From: Streptomyces albus subsp. albus
Lineage (GTDB): Bacteria > Actinomycetota > Actinomycetes > Streptomycetales > Streptomycetaceae
DNA length: 64,000 bases
NCBI RefSeq assembly: GCF_000725885.1
Contig: NZ_JODR01000017.1
Coordinates: forward strand, 62,001-126,000
Direction of reading: 5' to 3'
Shown: piece by piece, positions 53,630 to 62,560 of the stretch
Position numbering within the stretch: the stretch's first letter is position 1
How the letters are laid out: every line of letters starts with the position of its first letter
The notes under the pieces: model-generated
Told to the model about the DNA's origin: nothing
The model's input: only the letters and a program-made list of their open reading frames with translations
The model's database searches: none
Position numbers and translations under genes: made by a program

Positions 53630-53659
53630 GGCGGGGCGCCCCCGTAAGGGCGCCCCGCC
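53630..53659 (-). terminator. Terminator after hppR
   Basis: A perfect 12-bp inverted repeat GGCGGGGCGCCC/GGGCGCCCCGCC with a 6-base loop, 7 bp beyond the hppR stop codon. Confidence 0.85.
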
Positions 53660-53665
53660 GTCGGT

Positions 53666-54310
53666 TCAGCGCAGGGCGTCGGCCACCTGGTTGGCGGCCC
53701 GCACCACGCGGTGTCCCACTTCCTCGGCCACCGTCTCGCACAGCATCACCACGCCCACGCTGCCCTCGATGCCGTTCACCCCCAGCACGGGGGCGGCGGC
53801 CCCGCTGGCCCCCGCCTCCAGTTCGCCGTGGGTGAGCACGAAGCCGTGGCCGCGCTCGTGGTCCGGTCTGCGGCCGGCGAGTATCGCCCGCCCCGCCGCC
53901 CCCCGGTCGAGCGGATGCCGGAATCCCGTACGGTAGGCGACGTGATAGTCCGTCCAGCTCGGTTCGACGACGGCGACGGCCAGCGCCTCGCTGCCGTCGA
54001 CCAGAGTCAGATGGGCGGTGGCGCCGACATCCTCGGCCAGCGAACGGAGCGCGGGCAGCGCCGCCTCCCGCACCAGCGGGTGCACCTGGCGGCCCAGCCG
54101 GAGCACCCCGAGTCCGACCCGGGCCCGGCCGCCCAGGTCGCGACGGACCAGGGCGTGCTGTTCCAGGGTGGCCAGCAGCCGGTAGACCACGGTGCGGTTG
54201 ACGCCGAGCTTGTTGGACAGCTCGGTGACGGTCAGACCGTGGTCGGTGTCGGCGAGTAACTTGAGGACGCGCAGCCCTCGGTCGAGCGTCTGAGAGGTCT
54301 CCGCGGTCAC
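53666..54310 (-). CDS. hppR: IclR-family regulator, HppR-like
   Basis: 214 aa from GTG at 54310, GGGAGGGGGG upstream. HTH: SQTLDRGLRVLKLLADTDHG with LTVTELSNKLGVNRTVVYRL. The effector domain is shorter than usual (ALPALRSLAEDVGATAHLTL, RTGFRHPLDRGAAGRAILAG, GIEGSVGVVMLCETVAEEVG). From memory, the S. coelicolor IclR protein encoded near hppD (HppR) represses hppD and responds to 4-hydroxyphenylpyruvate. The symbol is based on position and family. Confidence 0.85.
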   Translation of the reverse strand: MTAETSQTLDRGLRVLKLLADTDHGLTVTELSNKLGVNRTVVYRLLATLEQHALVRRDLGGRARVGLGVLRLGRQVHPLVREAALPALRSLAEDVGATAHLTLVDGSEALAVAVVEPSWTDYHVAYRTGFRHPLDRGAAGRAILAGRRPDHERGHGFVLTHGELEAGASGAAAPVLGVNGIEGSVGVVMLCETVAEEVGHRVVRAANQVADALR

Positions 54311-54675
54311 GACGCCCCCCTCCCTCGGGTGAGTGACGGCAGCCGCGGATGCGGACGCACCGGGGGCCTTCTCCCCGGCCCCCGGCCTGGGTCGGTACCC
54401 CGAGCGCAGCGCTGGAGGCCGCCGGTCGCGGTGGCACTGGCAAGAGCTGTTGCGTTGGAGCAAGCTGGGCAAGCTGAGTGTCAACGAATAACCGGCCGCC
54501 CGTGGCAGAGGCCGCCACGGGGCGTGTGTCCGAGGAACTTAGCGAGCAGCACCGCTGACCGGAAGAGTCTGTCCAGAATCCGGTCCCGTGGTGCCCGCTT
54601 TCACCAGGAACGTCCCCGAACCGCCGCATCCTCCACGGGGGACCGCCCAGGGGGCGGGACCAGGTCCGGCGGGGG
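54311..54675. other. Intergenic region upstream of hppR
   Basis: 365 bp. It contains the hppR promoter and short direct repeats GCAAGAGCT, GCAAGCTGG, GCAAGCTGA near 54437-54476, which could bind a regulator. No gene seen. Confidence 0.45.
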
Positions 54676-56484
54676 CTACTTCATCCGGGTGGCCCACTCG
54701 CGGACCTTGGCGATCCGCGCCTCGATCTGCCCGGCCGTCGCCTCCGCGGTGGGCGGCCCGCCGCACACCCGGCGCAGCTCGTTGTGGATCACCCCGTGCG
54801 GCTTGCCGCTCTGGTGCACATAGGCCCCGACCAGGGTGTTGAGCTGCTTGCGCTTCTCCAGCAGTTCCTTGTGCGTGACCACCGGCCGCTTCTCCGCCGG
54901 CATCTCCAGCAGGTCCGCCTCGCTGTCCGGCTTCTTCCTGCTGTGGGCGAGCTGCCGCGCCTGCCGCTTCTGGAGCAGCAACTGCACCTGCTCGGGCTCC
55001 AGCAGGCCCGGGATGCCCAGGTAGTCCTGCTCCTCCTCGCTGCCGGGGTGGGCCTGCATGCCGAACTCGGCACCGTCGTACATCACCCGGTCGAAGACGG
55101 CGTCGGACTCCAGTGCCTCGAACGGCAGTTGGTCCTGCTCGCCGGTGTTCTCGTCCTGCTCCCGCTCGGCCTCCTTGAGCAGGTCGGCCTCCTCGGCGTA
55201 CGGGTCCTCCTCGCCGCCCTTCTTCGGCTTGTCCAGGACGTGGTCGCGCTCGACCTCCATCTCGTTGGCGAAGGTCAGCAGCGAGGGCACCGTCGGCAGG
55301 AAGACGGAGGCGGTCTCGCCGCGCCGCCGGGACCGTACGAAACGGCCGACCGCCTGCGCGAAGAACAGCGGCGTGGAGACGGTGGTGGCGTACACGCCCA
55401 CCGCCAGCCGCGGCACGTCCACCCCTTCGGAGACCATGCGGACGGCGACCATCCAGCGGTCGTCGGGGTTCTCCGAGAGGCGGAAGTCCTCGATGCGCTG
55501 CGAGGCGCCCGCGTCGTCGGAGAGCACCACCGTCGGCTTGGTGCCGGTGATGCCGCGCAGCAGCTTGGCGTAGGCGCGGGCCTGCTCCTGGTCGGAGGCG
55601 ATGACCAGACCGCCCGCGTCCGGCACCGCCTTGCGGACCTCCGTCAGCCTGCGGTCGGCGGCGCTCAGCACGGCGGGCATCCACTCGCCGCGCGGGTCCA
55701 GCGCGGTGCGCCACGCCTGCGAGACCGCGTCCTTGGTCATCGGCTCGCCCAGCCGGGCCGCGATCTCGTCCCCGGCCTTGGTGCGCCAGCGCATGTTGCC
55801 GCTGTAGGAGAGGAAGATGACGGGCCGCACCACGCCGTCGGCCAGCGCGTTGCCGTATCCGTAGGTGTAGTCCGCGACGGAGCGGCGTACCCCGTCGCCG
55901 TCCTCGGCGTACTCGACGAACGGGATCGGATTGGTGTCGCTGCGGAACGGGGTACCGGTCAGCGCCAGCCGGCGGGTGGCCGGCTCGAACGCCTCCAGAC
56001 ACGCCTCGCCCCACGAGCGGCTGTCGCCGGCGTGGTGGATCTCGTCGAGGATGACGAGGGTCTTGCGCTGCTCCACGCGGTTGCGGTGCAGCATGGGCCG
56101 CACGCCCACACCCGCGTAGGTGACGGCGATCCCGTGGTACTCCTTGCTCAGCGGCCCGGCGCTGTAGTCCGGGTCCAGCTTGATGCCGACCCGGGCCGCT
56201 GCCTCCGCCCACTGCTTCTTGAGGTGCTCGGTCGGCGCGACGACGGTCACCTGCTGCACCACGTGGTGGTGCAGCAGCCACGAGGCCAGCGTGAGGGCGA
56301 AGGTCGTCTTGCCCGCGCCCGGCGTCGCCACGGCGAGGAAGTCGCGCGGCTGCCGCTCCAGGTAGGAGTCCATCGCCGCCTGCTGCCAGGCGCGCAGCTT
56401 GCTGGCCGTGCCCCAGGGGGCGCGGCCGGGGAAGGCGGGCGACAGGTGGTGATTGCTGCTCGGGGTGGTGGGGGTGGTAGTCAC
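54676..56484 (-). CDS. DEAD/DEAH-box superfamily 2 helicase
   Basis: 602 aa from GTG at 56484. Motif I ATPGAGKTTFALTLAS (about residue 48), motif II VILDEIHHAGD (DEIH), motif III LTGTPFRSD, motif VI QAVGRFVRSRRRGE. The C-terminal 200 residues are acidic and helical (EEDPYAEEADLLKEAEREQD) and then Lys/Gln-rich. It resembles the single-subunit helicases conserved in streptomycetes (type III restriction-helicase-like fold) without a nuclease motif. Probable DNA or RNA remodelling; exact role unknown. Confidence 0.92.
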   Translation of the reverse strand: MTTTPTTPSSNHHLSPAFPGRAPWGTASKLRAWQQAAMDSYLERQPRDFLAVATPGAGKTTFALTLASWLLHHHVVQQVTVVAPTEHLKKQWAEAAARVGIKLDPDYSAGPLSKEYHGIAVTYAGVGVRPMLHRNRVEQRKTLVILDEIHHAGDSRSWGEACLEAFEPATRRLALTGTPFRSDTNPIPFVEYAEDGDGVRRSVADYTYGYGNALADGVVRPVIFLSYSGNMRWRTKAGDEIAARLGEPMTKDAVSQAWRTALDPRGEWMPAVLSAADRRLTEVRKAVPDAGGLVIASDQEQARAYAKLLRGITGTKPTVVLSDDAGASQRIEDFRLSENPDDRWMVAVRMVSEGVDVPRLAVGVYATTVSTPLFFAQAVGRFVRSRRRGETASVFLPTVPSLLTFANEMEVERDHVLDKPKKGGEEDPYAEEADLLKEAEREQDENTGEQDQLPFEALESDAVFDRVMYDGAEFGMQAHPGSEEEQDYLGIPGLLEPEQVQLLLQKRQARQLAHSRKKPDSEADLLEMPAEKRPVVTHKELLEKRKQLNTLVGAYVHQSGKPHGVIHNELRRVCGGPPTAEATAGQIEARIAKVREWATRMK

Positions 56485-56761
56485 GGTCTCCGGTACGACG
56501 GGGTCGGTTGCGGCGGCCGGTGAGCTCGGCCGTCGCCACCCTACCGGGGGCGCGGAACCCCTCGGACGGGACCGGCCACCACCCGGCCACCGGGCCGGCG
56601 CCGCCCCGCCCCGTCGGGCCGAGGCGCGGGCGCGACCGCCTTGTTGCCGCTGTGAGCGGGCTGGGCGACACGCACCCGAAGTCGTTGTCATGCACCGGCC
56701 ACCTCGGTACGGTGGCGGGCCACAGGCGCCTCAGCTCCATCCCCCCACACCAGGAGCAGCC

Positions 56762-57886
56762 ATGTCCCCCCACACCCCTGAGCGCGGGCGCAGCCGCCCG
56801 CGCACCGTCACCCTCTCCCTCGCCGCCGCGGCGGTGGCGCTCGCGACCGGCCTCACCGGCCCGGCGGCGACGGCCACCCCGCCCGTGCCCGGCGAACCCG
56901 GGCCCTCCATGAACGAGTCCTTCGCCACGGCCGCCGAGGAGTACGGCGTCCCCCGCGACGTGCTGGCCGCCGTCGCCTACGGCGAGACCCACTTCGACGG
57001 CCACGCCGGAAAGCCCAGCCAGGCGGGCGGCTACGGCGTGATGCACCTCGTCGGCAACCCCGCCCGGCACACCCTCCAACAGGCCGCCCGCCTCACCGGG
57101 GAGCCCGTCTCCGAACTGCGGCGCGACACCGACGCCAACATCCACGGCGGCGCCGCCGTGCTGCGCGCCCACGCCGACTCCCTGGGCATGACCCGCGCCC
57201 AGCGCCGCGACGTGGACGCCTGGTACCCGGCCGTCGCCCGCTACAGCGGCGCCCGGGCCGGCACCGCACGGCTGTACGCGGACACCGTCTACGACCTGCT
57301 CGCCCACGGCGTACGGGGCACCGCGCCCGACGGCGAACGGATCACCGTCCCGGCCCGCGACGTCCACCCCGACAAACAGACGGCGGGCGCCGCACCGGAG
57401 AAGGCGCCCCGGAGCCCCGACTACCCCGACGCCGCATGGGTGCCGGCCGACCCCGCCAACTACGCCGAGGGCCGCGCCGAACAGCTCGACAAGATCGTCA
57501 TCCATGTGACGCAGGGCTCCTACGCGGGATCCATCAGCTGGTTCCAGAACCCCGAGGCCAAGGTCAGCGCCCACTACGTGGTCCGCTCCAGCGACGGCGA
57601 CATCACCCAGATGGTGCGCGACGCCGACACCGCGTACCACGCCAAGAGCGCCAACGCCTCCTCGCTGGGCATCGAGCACGAGGGCTACATCGACGACCCG
57701 TCCTGGTTCACCGACGCCATGTACCGCTCCTCCGCCGCGCTCACCCGCCACCTGGCCGACAAGCACGGCATCCCGCTCGACAGGCAGCACATCATCGGGC
57801 ACAGCGAGGCACCCGGCAACGACCACACCGACCCGGGCGAGCACTGGGACTGGGACACCTACATGGAGCTGGTGCGCGAGGGCTGA
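56762..57886 (+). CDS. Secreted N-acetylmuramoyl-L-alanine amidase with lysozyme-like domain
   Basis: 374 aa. Signal peptide (residues 1-38, VTLSLAAAAVALATGLTGPA then ATATPP). Residues about 50-185 form a lysozyme-like/transglycosylase-type module with a Glu in AAVAYGETHFDG and GGYGVMHLVGNPARH. The C-terminal Amidase_2 domain has zinc ligands in KIVIHVTQGSY and IIGHSEAPGNDHTDPG, and NASSLGIEHEGY. It cleaves peptidoglycan outside the cell, on one or both bonds. A GGAGCAGCC site precedes the ATG. Confidence 0.92.
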   Translation: MSPHTPERGRSRPRTVTLSLAAAAVALATGLTGPAATATPPVPGEPGPSMNESFATAAEEYGVPRDVLAAVAYGETHFDGHAGKPSQAGGYGVMHLVGNPARHTLQQAARLTGEPVSELRRDTDANIHGGAAVLRAHADSLGMTRAQRRDVDAWYPAVARYSGARAGTARLYADTVYDLLAHGVRGTAPDGERITVPARDVHPDKQTAGAAPEKAPRSPDYPDAAWVPADPANYAEGRAEQLDKIVIHVTQGSYAGSISWFQNPEAKVSAHYVVRSSDGDITQMVRDADTAYHAKSANASSLGIEHEGYIDDPSWFTDAMYRSSAALTRHLADKHGIPLDRQHIIGHSEAPGNDHTDPGEHWDWDTYMELVREG

Positions 57887-57894
57887 GCCCGGCG

Positions 57895-58150
57895 CGGGGC
57901 CGCCCTCCGGCTCGGGCCCACCGCCGTGCGGATCAGGTCCGCCGCCGTGCGGGTCGAGGGCACCGCCGTCCGGCTCGGGCGCACCGCCGTGCGGAACAAG
58001 TCCGCCGCCGTCCGGCTCGGGTCCGCCGCCGTGCGGACCGGAGGCACCGCCGTCCGGATCGGGGACCACCGTCGCGCGGAACAGCTCCGCCGTCGTCCGG
58101 CTCGGGGCCAACGTCGTCCGGCTCCGGGCCACCGCCGTCCGGCTTAGGAC
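57895..58150. repeat. 21-bp tandem repeat, about 12 degenerate copies
   Basis: The gap between the amidase and MFS genes is filled by copies of GTCCGCCGCCGTCCGGCTCG plus G. The period is mostly 21 bp, so all frames stay open: the plus strand would read SAAVRLG heptads and the minus strand GPEPDGG heptads. No start with a ribosome site lies in front of it on either strand, so it is probably non-coding. The amidase terminator may be inside. Confidence 0.8.
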
Positions 58151-58219
58151 CGGCGGCCGAGGGGCCGCCGCGACCGAGGTAGGTGCCGTCCGTCCGGTAC
58201 GGCACTTACCTTGGTGTAC

Positions 58220-59797
58220 ATGCGTGCGACGGATGATCCTTCGGAAGCGAAAGAGCCGGCGGCCCCCCGCCGGGAGTCCGTGCTCGGTGCCGCGCACCGG
58301 CCGCTGACCCTCGGCATCGTCTCCGTCGTCCTCCTCATCGCGTTCGAGGCCACCGCCGTCGGCACGGCGATGCCGATGGCCGCCGACGAGCTGAACGGCA
58401 TCTCGCTGTACGCGTACGCCTTCTCCGCGTTCTTCACCACCAGCGTCGTCGGCATGGTCGCCTCCGGCCAGTGGTGCGACCGGCGCGGCCCGCTGCCCCC
58501 GCTGGCCACCGGCATCGTGCTCTTCGGCGGCGGACTGGTGCTCTCCGGCACGGCCGTCACCATGTGGGCGTTCGTACTGGGCCGCGCCGTCCAGGGCATC
58601 GGCGGCGGACTGGTCATCGTCGCCCTGTACGTCACCGTCAGCCGCGCCTACCCCGAACATCTGCGGCCCACCGTGATGGCGTCCTTCGCCGCCTCCTGGG
58701 TGGTGCCCTCCATCGTCGGCCCGCTGATCTCCGGCACCGTCACCGAGCACCTGGGCTGGCGCTGGGTCTTCCTCGGCATCCCCGCACTCGTCGTGGTGCC
58801 GCTGCTGGTGATGCTGCCGCCGCTGCGGCGCCGGGCGTCCGGCCCGCCCGAGGGCGCCGACCCCGCCGCTCGCGGCGACGCGCGGCGCATCCGGCTCGCG
58901 GTCGCCGTCGCGCTGGGCGCCGGCCTGCTCCAGTACGCCGGCCAGGACCTGCGCTGGCTCTCCCTGCTGCCGGCCGTCGCCGGACTCGCGCTGCTGGTGC
59001 CGTCCTTGCGCGTCCTGCTGCCGCGCGGCACCGCGCGGGCCGCACGCGGACTGCCCGCCGTCGTCCTGCTGCGCGGTATGGCCGCCGGCTCCTACATCGT
59101 CGCCGAGAGCTTCGTCCCGCTGATGCTGGTCACCCAGCGCGGGCTGTCCGTGACCATGGCCGGCCTCACCCTCGCCGCCGGGGGTCTGCTGTGGGCGCTG
59201 GGCTCCTTCACCCAGTCCCGGCCCGGCATGGAGCGCCACCGGGAACGCCTGGTGCGGATCGGCATGGCGCTGGTCACCCTCGCCCTGGTCTGCGCGCCGC
59301 TGGTGCTGTTCGAGCCGGTGCCGGTGTGGGTCCTCACCCTCGCCATGGGCATCGGCTGCTTCGGCATGGGAATGATCATCTCCTCGCTCAGTGTGTTGAT
59401 GCTGCGGCTGTCGGCCCCCGAGGAGGCCGGTCGCAACTCGGCGGCGCTGCAGCTGTCCGACGGCCTGTCCAACGTGCTGCTGCTCGCCCTCACCGGTGCC
59501 GTCTTCGCCGCCCTCGGCGGCGGCTCGGTGACCGTGGGCACGGCCGGGGCCGGCGCCCACGACGCGGCCGGTGCGACCGGCCGGCCCGCCGCTTTCGCCA
59601 CCGTCTACCTCGTCGCCGCCGTCGTCGCGCTCGCCGGTGTGTGGGTGGCCGGCCGGCTGCGTCCCGCCTCCGGGAAACCGGCGCCCGGCCCCGTCCTCGA
59701 ACAGCCCGCCGGCACCACCCAGCCCGCCGGCCGCACCGGGCCCGCCGACCCCGCCCAGCCCACCGGGACACCCGAGGCCACGGCCCCCGCCGACTGA
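58220..59797 (+). CDS. MFS drug/solute exporter
   Basis: 525 aa, 12-14 membrane segments. TSVVGMVASGQWCDRRGPLP holds the A-motif-like loop GxxxDRxG, and RAVQGIGGGLVIVALYVTVS the C-motif-like Gly-rich helix of antiporters. The C-terminal 50 residues are Pro/Ala/Thr-rich. ATG at 58220 lacks a ribosome site and follows TACCTTGGTGTAC, so the message may be leaderless. The substrate is unknown. Confidence 0.9.
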   Translation: MRATDDPSEAKEPAAPRRESVLGAAHRPLTLGIVSVVLLIAFEATAVGTAMPMAADELNGISLYAYAFSAFFTTSVVGMVASGQWCDRRGPLPPLATGIVLFGGGLVLSGTAVTMWAFVLGRAVQGIGGGLVIVALYVTVSRAYPEHLRPTVMASFAASWVVPSIVGPLISGTVTEHLGWRWVFLGIPALVVVPLLVMLPPLRRRASGPPEGADPAARGDARRIRLAVAVALGAGLLQYAGQDLRWLSLLPAVAGLALLVPSLRVLLPRGTARAARGLPAVVLLRGMAAGSYIVAESFVPLMLVTQRGLSVTMAGLTLAAGGLLWALGSFTQSRPGMERHRERLVRIGMALVTLALVCAPLVLFEPVPVWVLTLAMGIGCFGMGMIISSLSVLMLRLSAPEEAGRNSAALQLSDGLSNVLLLALTGAVFAALGGGSVTVGTAGAGAHDAAGATGRPAAFATVYLVAAVVALAGVWVAGRLRPASGKPAPGPVLEQPAGTTQPAGRTGPADPAQPTGTPEATAPAD

Positions 59798-59892
59798 CGG
59801 CCGGCCACACCCGTCCCACCCGGCCCGGCAGGGTTCACCAGCGGTTTCCCCCGGCAGCGGACCCGCCCCCAAATTGCGCTTATGGTGCTCTC

Positions 59893-60798
59893 ATGTTCGA
59901 CTCGCGGCACATCAGGACCTTCCACGAAGTGGTGCGCGCGGGCTCCTACACCGCTGCGGCCCGGGCCCTGGGCTACACCCAGCCCGCCATCACGCAGCAG
60001 ATGAAAGCGCTGGAACGGTCCGTGGGGACGCCGCTGTTCGTCCGGGTCGGACGGCGGATGCGGCTCACCGAGGCCGGTCAGACGCTGGCGCGGCACGCCG
60101 AGGTGATCCTCGACAGCATCAGCACCGCGCAGCAGCAGATGGAGTCGCTGACCCGGCTGCGCTCCGGAAAGGTCACCGTCTGCGCCTTCCCCAGCGCGAG
60201 CGCCACCCTCGTCCCCGAGGCGCTGGCCGCACTCGCCGTCGCGCACCCCGGCATACGGGTCGGGCTGCGGGAGGACGAGCCGCCCGAGTCGCTGCGGCGG
60301 GTGGTGCGCGGCGAGAGCGACATCACCCTCGCGTTCACCTACCCCGGCCTGCGCGAACAGGTGCCCGAAGAGCTGGTGGAGATACCGCTGCTGGAGGACC
60401 AGCTGACCGTGCTGCTGCCCACCGGCCACCCCATGGCCCGGCGGCGCGCCGTCAAACTGGACGAACTCGCCGGCGAACGGTGGATCGCCGGCTGTCTGCG
60501 CTGCCGGGCCAACTTCCTGCACGAATGCGCCGAACTGGGTTTCGCCCCCGAGATCGCCTTCAGCACCGACGACAACCTGGTCGTGCAGAGCCTCGTCGCC
60601 GAGGGACTGGGCATCGCCATGGTGCCCGGCCTGGTGCTCTCCTTCCTCGTCCACAAGAAGGTCACCGGCCGGGCCCTGGACCCCGCCTCCCGCCGCCAGG
60701 TCTCGGCGTACGTGCTGCGCGAACACCTGCACGTCCCGGCGACCGCCCGCGTCCTCGCTGCGCTGCGGGAGGCGGCGGAGCGGCGCGTGGGGTGCTGA
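59893..60798 (+). CDS. LysR-family transcriptional regulator
   Basis: 301 aa. HTH: FHEVVRAGSYTAAARALGYT with QPAITQQMKALERSVGTPLF. The effector domain starts GKVTVCAFPSASATLVPEAL and contains a Cys pair in RWIAGCLRCRANFLHECAEL, unusual for the family and possibly sensitive to thiols. It is followed by cysteine dioxygenase and YeiH-type exporter genes on the same strand, which it may activate (as the LysR protein YeiE does for yeiH in E. coli). Confidence 0.92.
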   Translation: MFDSRHIRTFHEVVRAGSYTAAARALGYTQPAITQQMKALERSVGTPLFVRVGRRMRLTEAGQTLARHAEVILDSISTAQQQMESLTRLRSGKVTVCAFPSASATLVPEALAALAVAHPGIRVGLREDEPPESLRRVVRGESDITLAFTYPGLREQVPEELVEIPLLEDQLTVLLPTGHPMARRRAVKLDELAGERWIAGCLRCRANFLHECAELGFAPEIAFSTDDNLVVQSLVAEGLGIAMVPGLVLSFLVHKKVTGRALDPASRRQVSAYVLREHLHVPATARVLAALREAAERRVGC

Positions 60799-60900
60799 GA
60801 CGGCGGCCCGCTTCCCGGGCGCCGAACCATAAGCGGCCGTGAGGGAAACCCCAACGAACCGTCGTTGGACGTCATGGAAGGGCGGCACGACCCTGCCCGT

Positions 60901-61470
60901 ATGACAGCGACGACGACCCGGACCTTCCCGCCCGTCACCGCCCGGATGCGCACCCTGATCGACGACGTGCGCGAGGCCGTCGGCAGGGGGCTGCCCCCGG
61001 ACGTGACCGCGTACCTGGTCGGCGAGAAGCTGACGCCCCACCTGGGCGCCGAGGACCTGCTGACGGCGGCCCAGCGCGAACCCGACCCCGCGCACTACCG
61101 CCAGCACGTGCTGCACGCCGAGAGCGACGGCAGCTTCTCCGTCGTCGCCCTGGTGTGGCTGCCCGGCCAGGGCACCCCCGTCCACGACCACGTCTCCTGG
61201 TGCGTCACCGGCGTCCACCGGGGCGAGGAGCACGAACGCCGCTACCGGCTGCTGCCCGCCGAGGCGGCCGGCGGCAGCGCCCGGCTCGTCGCCACCGAGG
61301 ACGTCGTCAACCCGCAGGGAGCCGTCTGCGGGTTCGCGCCGCCCGGAGACATCCACCGGGTGTGGAACGGCGGCACGGGACTCGCCGTCTCCCTGCACCT
61401 GTACGGCGCCGACATCTCACGCCTGGGCAGCAGCGTCCGCCGCGTGTACGACCTGCCCGCCGACGCCTGA
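60901..61470 (+). CDS. Cysteine dioxygenase (cupin)
   Basis: 189 aa. Cupin fold: GQGTPVHDHVSWCVTGVHRG gives the HxH iron ligands (about 93) and the Cys in the usual cross-link position, EEHERRY follows, and PPGDIHRVWNGGTG gives the third His (about 150). It oxidises cysteine to cysteine sulfinate. Its stop codon overlaps the start of the exporter gene (TGATG), showing translational coupling. Confidence 0.92.
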   Translation: MTATTTRTFPPVTARMRTLIDDVREAVGRGLPPDVTAYLVGEKLTPHLGAEDLLTAAQREPDPAHYRQHVLHAESDGSFSVVALVWLPGQGTPVHDHVSWCVTGVHRGEEHERRYRLLPAEAAGGSARLVATEDVVNPQGAVCGFAPPGDIHRVWNGGTGLAVSLHLYGADISRLGSSVRRVYDLPADA

Positions 61471-62525
61471 TGGCGCTGCTGGGAAACCGCGCCGGCACCA
61501 CCACGCCCACCGGGAAGCCGCCCGCCGCACCGGCCCGCCGGCCGAGCCGGCTGCCGGGGCTGGCCCTGGCCGCACTGGGCGTCGCCGCCGCCTCCGCCGT
61601 GCACCTGCTGGTGCCCGCCGTCCCCATGCTCACGGCGGCCGTCGTGCTGGGCGTCGCCGCCGCCCACCTGCCCGGGCTGCGCACCGTGGTGCGCGGCACC
61701 GCCCGCCCCGGTCTCACCCTGGCGGGCAAACGGCTGATGCGGCTGGGCATCGTGCTGCTGGGCCTCGAACTGAGCGTCGGCGACGTACTGGGACTCGGCT
61801 GGGCGACCGTCGTCATGGTGCTGTGCGTGGTGGCCGCCACCTTCGCCGGCACCGTCTGGCTCGGCCGCAGGCTGGGTCTGCGCGGCGACCAGCCGGTGCT
61901 CGTCGCCACCGGCTACTCCATCTGCGGGGCCTCCGCCATCGGCGCCGTCAGCGATGTACGCGGCAGCGACGAGGAGGACGTGGCCACCTCCGTCGCCCTC
62001 GTCACCCTCTGCGGCACCCTCGCCATCGCCGTCCTGCCCCTGCTGCACGGGCCGCTGGGCCTGGACGCGGACCAGTTCGGCCGCTGGGTCGGCGCGGGCG
62101 TCCACGACGTCGGCCAGGTCGTGGCCACCGCACAGACCGCCGGTCCCGACGCGCTCGGCCAGGCCGTCCTGGTCAAGCTGCTGCGCGTGATGATGCTCGC
62201 CCCGCTGGTCGCCGCCATGGTGGTGGCGGTACGCCGCCGCAAGGGCACCGCACCCGGCGACAAACGGCCCCCGCTGGTGCCGCTGTTCGTCGTCGGCTTC
62301 CTGGCCGCCGTCGCCCTGCGCACCACGGGGCTGCTGCCCGGCCCCCTGCTGGACGGTGCCGCCCGCGTGCGGGAACTGCTGCTGGCCGCCGCCCTCTTCG
62401 GCCTCGGCAGCGCCGTGCACCTGCCCACCCTGGCCCGCACCGGCACCCGCGTCGCCGCCCTGGGGCTGGGCTCGTGGATCGTCGTCGCGGGCGTCTCCTA
62501 CGGCGGCGTGCTGCTGACGACCTGA
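61470..62525 (+). CDS. YeiH-type putative sulfate/sulfite exporter (PSE family)
   Basis: 351 aa, about 10 membrane segments. Family blocks: GLTLAGKRLMRLGIVLLGLE, VLVATGYSICGASAIGAVS, WVGAGVHDVGQVVATAQTAG, VKLLRVMMLAPLVA. The coupling to cysteine dioxygenase suggests export of sulfite released from cysteine sulfinate. The substrate is inferred. Confidence 0.92.
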   Translation: MALLGNRAGTTTPTGKPPAAPARRPSRLPGLALAALGVAAASAVHLLVPAVPMLTAAVVLGVAAAHLPGLRTVVRGTARPGLTLAGKRLMRLGIVLLGLELSVGDVLGLGWATVVMVLCVVAATFAGTVWLGRRLGLRGDQPVLVATGYSICGASAIGAVSDVRGSDEEDVATSVALVTLCGTLAIAVLPLLHGPLGLDADQFGRWVGAGVHDVGQVVATAQTAGPDALGQAVLVKLLRVMMLAPLVAAMVVAVRRRKGTAPGDKRPPLVPLFVVGFLAAVALRTTGLLPGPLLDGAARVRELLLAAALFGLGSAVHLPTLARTGTRVAALGLGSWIVVAGVSYGGVLLTT

Positions 62526-62557
62526 GCCCGCGGCGCGGCACGTCCCGCACCGCGGGC
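62526..62557. terminator. Bidirectional terminator between exporter and hemerythrin genes
   Basis: A 13-bp stem GCCCGCGGCGCGG/CCGCACCGCGGGC with one C-A mismatch and a 6-base loop, between convergent genes. Confidence 0.7.
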
Positions 62558-62560
62558 GTC

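Noticed and set aside
57895..58150. CRISPR array or coding gene of its own
   Set aside because: Tandem units without spacers; no ribosome site or start precedes either strand's frame.
54539..59872. 1777-codon minus-strand open frame
   Set aside because: It crosses the helicase in a wrong frame and three plus-strand genes. Only the 21-bp repeat makes it look ordered.
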